Origin: a bacterium SCSIO 12827 | GTDB lineage: Bacteria; Pseudomonadota; Alphaproteobacteria; Rhodospirillales; Casp-alpha2 | Assembly (NCBI GenBank): GCA_024397995.1 | Contig: CP073746.1 | Location: 3,088,501-3,152,500 of the forward strand | Reading direction: 5' to 3' | Length of the DNA stretch: 64,000 nucleotides | Part shown: piece after piece, positions 25,099 through 31,333 of the stretch | Layout of the letters: the number at the start of each line of letters is the position of its first letter | How positions within the stretch are numbered: the first letter of the stretch is position 1 | Position numbers and translations under genes: made by a program | Notes under the pieces: generated by a model | What the model was told of the DNA's origin: nothing | The model's input: the letters and a program-made list of their open reading frames with translations, nothing else | The model's database searches: none

Positions 25099-26316
25099 AT
25101 GGAGACCAGGGTGCTGGATAGTCAGGGGGAGAAAATTTTGGACGGACCGGGTGGGATGGCGCCGCCGGAGATTTCGATCGTCCACGCCGGGATCATCCCG
25201 TTGCTGGATTGTGCCCCCCTGGTCGTCGCCGCCGAATTCGGCTTCGCCGAAAAATACAACCTGCATCTTGAAATCTCCCGCGAACAATCCTGGGCCTCGA
25301 TCCGGGACAAGGTGACCATCGGCCATCTGGACTGCGCTCATATGCTGGGGCCCATGGTCATCGCCTCGACACTCGGCATCGGCCATGTCCGCACGCCGCT
25401 GATCGCGCCCATGGCGCTTGGCCTCAACGGCAACGCCATCACCGTGTCCAACGACCTGCACGACCGCCTGATCACCGCGGGGCTGGATGGCGGCGACGTG
25501 CTGTCGGGTGCCAGGGCGCTGAAAACCGTGATCGACGCCGATCGCGCAGCCGGCCGTCCGCCGCTGACCTTCGGCGTGGTGTTCCCGTTCTCGGCCCATA
25601 ATTACGAGCTTCGCTGCTGGCTCGCCGCCGCCGGCATCAACCCGGATTTCGACCTGCGCCTGGTCGTCATCCCCCCGCCTCTCATGGTCGCCAACCTGGA
25701 TCAGGGCCTGATCGAGGGATTCTGCGTCGGCCCCCCCTGGAACGCCGTGGCGGTCGAAGCCGGGGTCGGCGAGATCGTCGCGACGAAATCCCAAATCTGG
25801 CACAACGGGCCGGAAAAGGTGCTGGGCGTGCGGGCAACCTGGGCGGCGGCCCATCCGCACACCCTGAACGCACTGATCCGGGCCCTGGTCGAAGCCGCGC
25901 AATGGATCGAGCAGCCTGAAAACCGCCTCGCCGTGGCCGAAACCCTGGCGGCCCCCCATTACCTGGGCATCAACGCCCCCATTCTGGCCCAGGCCATGGC
26001 AGGAGACCTGCCCGGTCGAACGCCGGACGGGATAATCAGCGATCCGGATTTCATCACCTTCTTCCGCGACGACGCGACCTTCCCCTGGCGCTCCCACGCC
26101 GCCTGGTTCGCTGAACAGATGATCCGCTGGCGCCAGATTGATCAGGACACGGACGTCTGCGCCCTGGCCGAACAGGTCTACCGCCCCGACATCTACCGGA
26201 ACGCGGTGCGCCCCCTCGGGCTCAGCCTGCCTGACGCGGACTGGAAATCGGAAGGCACAGGGGCGTCCCGGGGTCGGTTTTTCGGTGATGCGGTTTACGA
26301 TCCGGAATGCCGCTGA
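25099..26316 (+). CDS. nasS: NasS nitrate/nitrite sensor (NrtA-like, cytoplasmic)
   Basis: A 405-residue protein of the NrtA/CmpA nitrate-binding family without a signal peptide or lipobox, the mark of NasS sensors rather than transport binding proteins. Conserved regions include ISIVHAGIIPLLDCAPLVVAAEFGFAE, IGHLDCAHMLGPM and WQFNPA-type loops (IEGFCVGPPWNAVAVEAGVG). In the absence of nitrate NasS holds NasT; ligand binding releases it. A later start near 25156 (MAPPEIS) is possible. It is in tandem with nasT and just upstream of the nas operon it controls. Confidence 0.88.
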   Translation: METRVLDSQGEKILDGPGGMAPPEISIVHAGIIPLLDCAPLVVAAEFGFAEKYNLHLEISREQSWASIRDKVTIGHLDCAHMLGPMVIASTLGIGHVRTPLIAPMALGLNGNAITVSNDLHDRLITAGLDGGDVLSGARALKTVIDADRAAGRPPLTFGVVFPFSAHNYELRCWLAAAGINPDFDLRLVVIPPPLMVANLDQGLIEGFCVGPPWNAVAVEAGVGEIVATKSQIWHNGPEKVLGVRATWAAAHPHTLNALIRALVEAAQWIEQPENRLAVAETLAAPHYLGINAPILAQAMAGDLPGRTPDGIISDPDFITFFRDDATFPWRSHAAWFAEQMIRWRQIDQDTDVCALAEQVYRPDIYRNAVRPLGLSLPDADWKSEGTGASRGRFFGDAVYDPECR

Positions 26317-26327
26317 CGGCATAAATA

Positions 26328-26348
26328 AACGATTAAAAAATAATCGTT
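26328..26348 (+). terminator. 8-bp inverted repeat followed by T-run after nasS
   Basis: AACGATTA and TAATCGTT form a perfect 8-bp stem around five A's, followed by a run of six T's (26354-26359). This is a likely weak terminator for nasTS, though its AT-rich stem could also be an operator. Confidence 0.5.
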
Positions 26349-26437
26349 GTAAATTTTTTGACTAAATTATAATCATAAATTGAATATCCCGGTAATGGCG
26401 ATACGCCTAAGCCCTTGATATTCAAGTCAATGGAATC

Positions 26438-26453
26438 TGGCATGTCTTGTGCA
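26438..26453 (+). promoter_or_regulatory. Sigma-54-type promoter before the nas operon
   Basis: TGGCATGTCTTGTGCA fits the sigma-54 consensus TGGCACG-N4-TTGCA, with GG and GC exactly 10 bases apart. It would start a transcript near 26464, giving a leader of about 165 bases before 26631. NtrC control is plausible for nitrogen assimilation, but I see no clear NtrC site. A short palindrome CTTGA/TCAAG lies just upstream at 26414-26426. Confidence 0.6.
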
Positions 26454-26540
26454 TTTCAGCATACCGGTGATGAGGCGCCGATGACCGCCGCCCCGTCCGT
26501 TATCAGGCTCGCCGAAGAGCTCTCTTAACCGAAACAGATC

Positions 26541-26596
26541 GCGTCCGTCGATGGACGCAGAGCGTCGTCGCTCAGACGGGATGCAGATGCATTCCG
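26541..26596 (+). promoter_or_regulatory. Three tandem RNA hairpins in the nas leader (candidate NasT target)
   Basis: Hairpin 1 (26541-26558) has a 6-bp perfect stem GCGTCC/GGACGC with hexaloop GTCGAT. Hairpin 2 (26560-26573) has GAGCG/CGCTC, whose loop plus closing pair reads GTCGTC. Hairpin 3 (26577-26596) has an 8-bp stem. ANTAR proteins bind two hexaloop hairpins with conserved loop A1 and G4; here loop position 4 is G but position 1 is G, not A. The location in the leader of a NasST-controlled operon supports the role. Confidence 0.5.
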
Positions 26597-26630
26597 CAGC
26601 GGACTTCCTGTTTCTGCACGAGGGCACGAC

Positions 26631-28676
26631 ATGTTCGACACGATGCGGGCATTCACAAGGGCAAAGGCTCCGGCGACGGCGGTGGACAATGGGCCTCCGG
26701 CCGATACCGCGTCCCCCTCAGACGTCCCCCCGACCCTGGTGATCGGCGCCGGCCCGGCAGGGTTGCGCGTTGCCGAGGAACTGTCCCGTGCGGGCGCCCC
26801 CGTCGTGTTGTTCAACGCCGAGCGCTGGCATCCCTACAACCGCATCAAGCTGACCCCCTTTCTAACCGGCGAGGTCCAGATCGGACAGGTCTACCAGCCG
26901 CAGAACGCCATCACGGACGCCGGCATCAGCCGCTACGACGGCCTGCGTATCCGCGAAATCGACCGTGATAACCGCGTTGCCGTCGACGATTACGGCCGGG
27001 CATGGCCGTTCAGCCATCTGGTCATCGCCACCGGGTCGCGCCCGCATGTGCCGGACATTCCCGGCTGCACGCTGGATGGCGTTTACACCTTCCGCAATTT
27101 CGACGACGTCGAACGCCTGGTCGCGCGGTCCTACCGATCCACCCGCACGGTGGTCATCGGCGGTGGTCTGCTGGGGCTGGAGGCCGCCCGCGGCATGTCG
27201 TCCAAAGGCGTCGAGGCCTGGGTGCTGGAACACGAAAGCCGCCTGTTGCCGCGCCAGTTGGATCAGGCGGCGGGCGATCTGGTCGCCGCCGGGATGGAAC
27301 GCCTCGGCATCACCGCGCGCACCCTGACCCGGGTTCAGGCGGTTGAAGGCAACGGCCGGGTCGAACGCGTGGTGCTGTCCTCCGGCGAGGTCATCCCCTG
27401 CGATACCGTGATCGTCTGCGCCGGGGTGCGCGCCAATCTGGAGATCGCGCGCAACGCCGGACTGGCCGTGGGCCGGGGCATCACCGTCGACGCCCATATG
27501 CGAACCGACGATCCGGGCATCTACGCGGTCGGCGAATGCGCCGAATTCGACGGACATTGCTACGGCTTGGTCGGACCCGGCCTGGAACAAGCCCAGGTCT
27601 GCGTCGACCATATCCTGGGACGCAAGGGCACGGATTATGCCGGCAGCCTGCCGGCGACGCGGCTCAAGGTCGTGGGCATCGACGTATTTTCCATGGGCGA
27701 AGTCGAACAGGTCGACGGCGACACGCGCCTGAATTCTGTTTCCTGGTCGGACCCAGCGGCGGGCCTGTACCGCCGCGTCATCGTCCGCCGGGGCCGGGTG
27801 ATCGGCGCCATCGCCATCGGCAAATGGGCCGAAATCAACCAATTGCAGCAGATGATCAAAACCCAGGCACGGATCACGCCCTGGCGGTTACGCCGTCTGC
27901 GTACGACCGGCCTGCTGATGAAGGGCGAAGCGCCGCAATCCGTGCGCGACTGGGCCGATGCCGCGACCGTCTGCAACTGCACGGGCGTGACCCGTGGCAT
28001 GCTGGGCCAGGCCATGGCGGCCGGCTGCACGACCTTGGGCGACCTGCAGCGCGCGACCTGCGCCTCCACCGTCTGCGGCACCTGCCAGCCGCTGCTGCAG
28101 GATCTTCTGGGGGCGGACGCCAAGGCCGAGCCCGTGGGCTGGTCGAAATCTCTCCTCGTGTTCTCAGGCCTGGCCGCCCTGCTGGCCCTGGTCACGGCTT
28201 TCGTGCCCGCCTGGCCCTATTCGGGGAGCGTGCAGGACAAGCTGCGTGTCGATCTGCTGTGGATTGATCCGCTGATCAAGCAGATCTCGGGCTTCACCCT
28301 GCTGGGCTTCATGGTCATTGCCGCCGTCATCGGCCTGCGCAAGCGAATCAAGATGTTCGCCAGGTTGGGCGGCTACAACGGCTGGCGTCTGGTGCACGGC
28401 ATTGTCGGTGCCCTCCTGATCGCCGGGCTGTTCGTGCACACGGGCTTTCACCTGGGCGACAACCTGAACGGTTGGCTGATGGGCGCTTTCCTGGCGCTGT
28501 CGGCACTGGGCGCACTGGCCGGTCTCGTCACCGCCGTGGAACACCGGCTGCTCAACGGTCCCTTGAAGGGAACGAAGACCGCCCCCCGGGCAGTGCCGAC
28601 CTGGGCGCATATTCTGCTCCTGTGGCCCATCCCCCTGTTGTTGGCGGCGCATGTTGCGACCGTCTATTTCTACTGA
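26631..28676 (+). CDS. NasB-like NAD(P)H flavoprotein fused to BFD-like [2Fe-2S] and a C-terminal membrane b-type domain
   Basis: A 681-residue protein with an unusual layout. Residues about 33-430 are a NirB/NasB-type FAD/NAD(P)H oxidoreductase (TLVIGAGPAGLRVAEEL, VVIGGGLLGLEAARGM, GIYAVGECAE). Residues about 440-490 are a BFD-like [2Fe-2S] domain (CNCTGVTRG...CASTVCGTC). Residues about 505-681 hold five membrane helices with His pairs (RLVHGIVGALLIAGLFVHTGFH; WAHILLLWPIPLLLAAH) that could ligate b haem. The sirohaem domain of NirB is absent. It probably takes electrons from NAD(P)H and passes them into the membrane, or works as the missing NasB for the NasA nitrate reductase. The start is ATG 26631, preceded by GAGGG. 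It is the first gene of the long nas operon. Confidence 0.8.
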   Translation: MFDTMRAFTRAKAPATAVDNGPPADTASPSDVPPTLVIGAGPAGLRVAEELSRAGAPVVLFNAERWHPYNRIKLTPFLTGEVQIGQVYQPQNAITDAGISRYDGLRIREIDRDNRVAVDDYGRAWPFSHLVIATGSRPHVPDIPGCTLDGVYTFRNFDDVERLVARSYRSTRTVVIGGGLLGLEAARGMSSKGVEAWVLEHESRLLPRQLDQAAGDLVAAGMERLGITARTLTRVQAVEGNGRVERVVLSSGEVIPCDTVIVCAGVRANLEIARNAGLAVGRGITVDAHMRTDDPGIYAVGECAEFDGHCYGLVGPGLEQAQVCVDHILGRKGTDYAGSLPATRLKVVGIDVFSMGEVEQVDGDTRLNSVSWSDPAAGLYRRVIVRRGRVIGAIAIGKWAEINQLQQMIKTQARITPWRLRRLRTTGLLMKGEAPQSVRDWADAATVCNCTGVTRGMLGQAMAAGCTTLGDLQRATCASTVCGTCQPLLQDLLGADAKAEPVGWSKSLLVFSGLAALLALVTAFVPAWPYSGSVQDKLRVDLLWIDPLIKQISGFTLLGFMVIAAVIGLRKRIKMFARLGGYNGWRLVHGIVGALLIAGLFVHTGFHLGDNLNGWLMGAFLALSALGALAGLVTAVEHRLLNGPLKGTKTAPRAVPTWAHILLLWPIPLLLAAHVATVYFY

Positions 28677-28689
28677 GGGGCCGGGGATC

Positions 28690-30108
28690 ATGCGCAATAG
28701 GATTCTCTGGCTGGTCTGGATCACCGCAACCCTCGCGGGCGGCGTCGCGGTCGCCGCGGTCATGTATTACGGCGGCGATCTCCGTTCCGTGTTCCTGATC
28801 GGCAAGACGACGTCCGGCCACCATCAGATCGAAATGGCCTGCGACGCCTGTCACACAAACATGTTCGGCGGCATTGATGCCCTGCAGAAAGGCTGCGTCA
28901 CCTGCCACGGCGACGAGTTGAAGGCGGCCAACGATTCCCACCCCCGGTCCAAATTCGTCGACCCGCGCAACGCCGACCGGGTCGCCGTGCTGGACGCACG
29001 CTATTGCGTGACCTGCCACCGCGAACACCAGCCTGGCATTACCAACGCCATGGCCGTGACCCTGCCCACGGATTACTGCGCGCTCTGCCATCAGGACGTC
29101 GCGAAAAACCGGCCCAGCCACGAAGGGCTCGCCTTCGACACCTGCACCAATTCCGGCTGCCACAACTTCCATGACAACCGCGCCCTCTACGAAGATTTTC
29201 TGGAAAAGCGCCATGCGGAGCCCGATTTCAAGGAGGTCCTGCTTGTCGCCCTGTCCAACTGGACCCCGCCCGCGGATCAGCCCAAGCCCGAACGCAAGGC
29301 GCTGGCGGCCCTGGATGCCGACGCCCCCGCAGACCGCCGGGGTGCCCTGAAGCATACCGCCGATTGGGCCCTGTCCGGCCATGCGGCGGCGGGGGTGAAC
29401 TGTTCCGGCTGCCATCAGCCGCGCAAGCGCACCCGCCCCGACGAATGGGTCGAAGCCCCGGGCGCCAAGGTCTGCGCCACCTGTCACACGGCCGAGGCCA
29501 AGACCTTCACCGAGGGCAAGCACGGCATGCGTCAACGCGACGGGCTCTGGGTGTCGCGCAAGGACGATTTCCTGGGCCTGTTCGAGGACAAGGGCCTGCC
29601 CCCCATGACGCCGGCCCTGGCCCGCATTCCCATGCAGGACGACGCGCATGCGACCGCGCTGACCTGCAACACCTGCCACGGCGCCCATAAATACGACGTC
29701 AAGTTCGCACAGATCGAAGCCTGCGAAAGCTGCCACGCCGACGACCACACCAAGGCCTTCCGCATGTCGCCGCATAATTCGCTGGTCGACCGGGAAGCCT
29801 CGGGTGACCTGCCCAAGGGGTCGGGCGTGACCTGCGCCACCTGCCATATGCCCAAGCACCTGGCGCGTGACGATTACGGCACCGAACAGGTCTTCGTCAC
29901 CCATAACCAGAACGACAACCTGCGGCCCAACGAAAAGATGATCCGCACGGTCTGCGCCGATTGCCATGGCCTGCGTTTCACCATCGACGCATTGGCCGAT
30001 CCGGACCTCATCAAGAAAAACTTCAAAGGCAAGCCCGCCCACCATGTCGAAAGCATCGACTGGGTGGAAAACAGGATGCGGGAACGGGCGCGCCGCCAGC
30101 AGCAGTAA
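28690..30108 (+). CDS. Membrane-anchored multihaem cytochrome c (ten CXXCH plus one CX4CH)
   Basis: A 472-residue protein with an N-terminal membrane anchor (residues about 5-27, ILWLVWITATLAGGVAVAAVM). It has ten CXXCH haem sites (CDACH, CVTCH twice, CALCH, CSGCH, CATCH twice, CNTCH, CESCH, CADCH) and one CTNSGCH (CX4CH). Many added His residues can serve as axial ligands. No CXXCK catalytic haem of NrfA is seen, nor the hydroxylamine oxidoreductase fold's Tyr cross-link. It probably transfers electrons in the periplasm. It follows the flavoprotein/b-type gene by 13 bases, so the two may form one electron path. ATG 28690 is chosen as it directly precedes the anchor. Confidence 0.82.
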   Translation: MRNRILWLVWITATLAGGVAVAAVMYYGGDLRSVFLIGKTTSGHHQIEMACDACHTNMFGGIDALQKGCVTCHGDELKAANDSHPRSKFVDPRNADRVAVLDARYCVTCHREHQPGITNAMAVTLPTDYCALCHQDVAKNRPSHEGLAFDTCTNSGCHNFHDNRALYEDFLEKRHAEPDFKEVLLVALSNWTPPADQPKPERKALAALDADAPADRRGALKHTADWALSGHAAAGVNCSGCHQPRKRTRPDEWVEAPGAKVCATCHTAEAKTFTEGKHGMRQRDGLWVSRKDDFLGLFEDKGLPPMTPALARIPMQDDAHATALTCNTCHGAHKYDVKFAQIEACESCHADDHTKAFRMSPHNSLVDREASGDLPKGSGVTCATCHMPKHLARDDYGTEQVFVTHNQNDNLRPNEKMIRTVCADCHGLRFTIDALADPDLIKKNFKGKPAHHVESIDWVENRMRERARRQQQ

Positions 30109-30144
30109 ATCCCGCGTTCATCGAGACAGGAAGACAACAAGGAG

Positions 30145-30759
30145 ATGACCATGACCAAGAAACTGACCATCGCCGCCTCGTGCACGGCGCTCGCCTGTGC
30201 GGGCGTGCTCGCCATGGGGCTCGGAAGCCCGGCCAAGGCAGGCCTGTTCGGCAGCGACGACAAGAAAGGCGTGTCCTACGAAACCTTCACCGACATGCTG
30301 CATCTCGTCATGGCGTCGGACCGTGAGGTCTACACCAAAATGGTCGTCGGACGTTTGGCCGCCAAGGAAAAGGTGATCAAGGCGTCCGAACACTTCGAGG
30401 ACGAAAAAGCCCTGCCCCTGCCGGCGCAGATGTTCCGCTTCGGCTCGGAAAAGGTGTCGAGCAAGACAGATAAGTTCACTTATCAGCTGCTGTCGCTCTG
30501 GCCGATCAACAAGCAGAACGCGCCGCGCACCGACATCGAGAAAAAGGGCCTCGCCTTCATTGCCGAGAACAAGGGTGAAAAGCCGTTCTATGGGGAAGAG
30601 GAACTGGGCGGCAAAAAATACTTCACCGCCGTCTACGCCGACGTCGGCGTGGCCGCCCCCTGCATCAATTGCCACAACGCGCACAAGGATTCGCCCCGCA
30701 CCGATTTCAAGATGGGCGAGGTGATGGGCGGCGTCGTGATCCGCGTTCCCATGAACTAG
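30145..30759 (+). CDS. Tll0287-like (DUF3365) periplasmic mono-haem protein
   Basis: A 204-residue exported protein with a signal peptide (KLTIAASCTALACAGVLAMGLGSPAKA). The body has the Tll0287/DUF3365 pattern and a single late haem motif CINCH (about residue 173) followed by NAHKDSPRTDFKMGEVMGGVVIRVP, as in this family, which often acts as haem-based sensor or redox domain. Here it stands alone. It lies between the multihaem cytochrome and the globin in the nas operon, so a redox or NO-sensing role in the periplasm is plausible but unproved. It starts at ATG 30145 or 30151 (a GGAG stretch precedes). Confidence 0.75.
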   Translation: MTMTKKLTIAASCTALACAGVLAMGLGSPAKAGLFGSDDKKGVSYETFTDMLHLVMASDREVYTKMVVGRLAAKEKVIKASEHFEDEKALPLPAQMFRFGSEKVSSKTDKFTYQLLSLWPINKQNAPRTDIEKKGLAFIAENKGEKPFYGEEELGGKKYFTAVYADVGVAAPCINCHNAHKDSPRTDFKMGEVMGGVVIRVPMN

Positions 30760-30830
30760 TCCGGCCCGGCCCGGCGCCGTTTCGGCTGCCGGGCCGCAGG
30801 CGGACGCAAGACGTCACGAAAGGAAAAGAC

Positions 30831-31244
30831 ATGACACCCGAACAGATCAAACTGGTCCAGGACAGCTTCAAGTCCGTCATCCCCATCGCCGATACGGCCG
30901 CCGACATTTTCTATGGCCGCCTGTTCGAGGTGGCGCCGCAGCTGCGTCCCATGTTCCCGCAGGACATGACCGAGCAGAAGAAGAAGCTGATGCAGATGAT
31001 CGGCGTCGCCGTCACCAACCTGCATCAGGTCGACACCATCGTCGCCCCGGTCCAGGACCTGGGCCGCCGCCACGTCGGCTACGGCGTCAAAGACGAACAT
31101 TACGACATCGTCGGCGGCGCTCTCTTGTGGACCCTGGGCAAGGGCCTGGGCGATGCCTTCACGCCCGAGGTCGAAACCGCCTGGGCCGAGGCTTACGGCC
31201 TTCTTGCGTCCGTCATGAAGGACGCAGCGGCGGAGGCGGCGTGA
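30831..31244 (+). CDS. Single-domain bacterial globin (Vgb-like)
   Basis: A 137-residue myoglobin-type single-domain haemoglobin. The sequence MTPEQIKLVQDSFKSVIPIADTAADIFYGRLFEVAPQLRPMF is typical; Gln at E7 lies in helix E (about 53-66) and the proximal His is H81 in GRRHVGYGVKDEHY. No FAD reductase domain follows. It could scavenge NO formed from nitrite or store oxygen; its cytoplasmic site fits protection of NirB or NasA from NO. A good AAAGGAAAAG ribosome site precedes ATG 30831. It is embedded in the nas operon between redox proteins and nirB. Confidence 0.9.
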   Translation: MTPEQIKLVQDSFKSVIPIADTAADIFYGRLFEVAPQLRPMFPQDMTEQKKKLMQMIGVAVTNLHQVDTIVAPVQDLGRRHVGYGVKDEHYDIVGGALLWTLGKGLGDAFTPEVETAWAEAYGLLASVMKDAAAEAA

Positions 31245-31333
31245 GCATCCAGCCGATCATCGACGCACGGCCGGCGGCGCATGTCGCCGGCCGCCGCGCC
31301 GGCGGACATGCTTGAAGCGGAGGAGAGATTTCC

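Noticed and set aside
25099..26316. NasS as an ABC transporter binding protein
   Set aside because: No signal peptide or lipobox, no permease or ATPase gene beside it, and it follows nasT directly.
26358..26373. Sigma-70 promoter with TTGACT and TATAAT upstream of the nas operon
   Set aside because: The two boxes are only four bases apart, far from the 17-bp spacing.
28690..30108. Ammonia-forming NrfA or hydroxylamine oxidoreductase
   Set aside because: No CXXCK site, no NrfA-type order and no Tyr cross-link region seen; left as multihaem cytochrome of unknown role.
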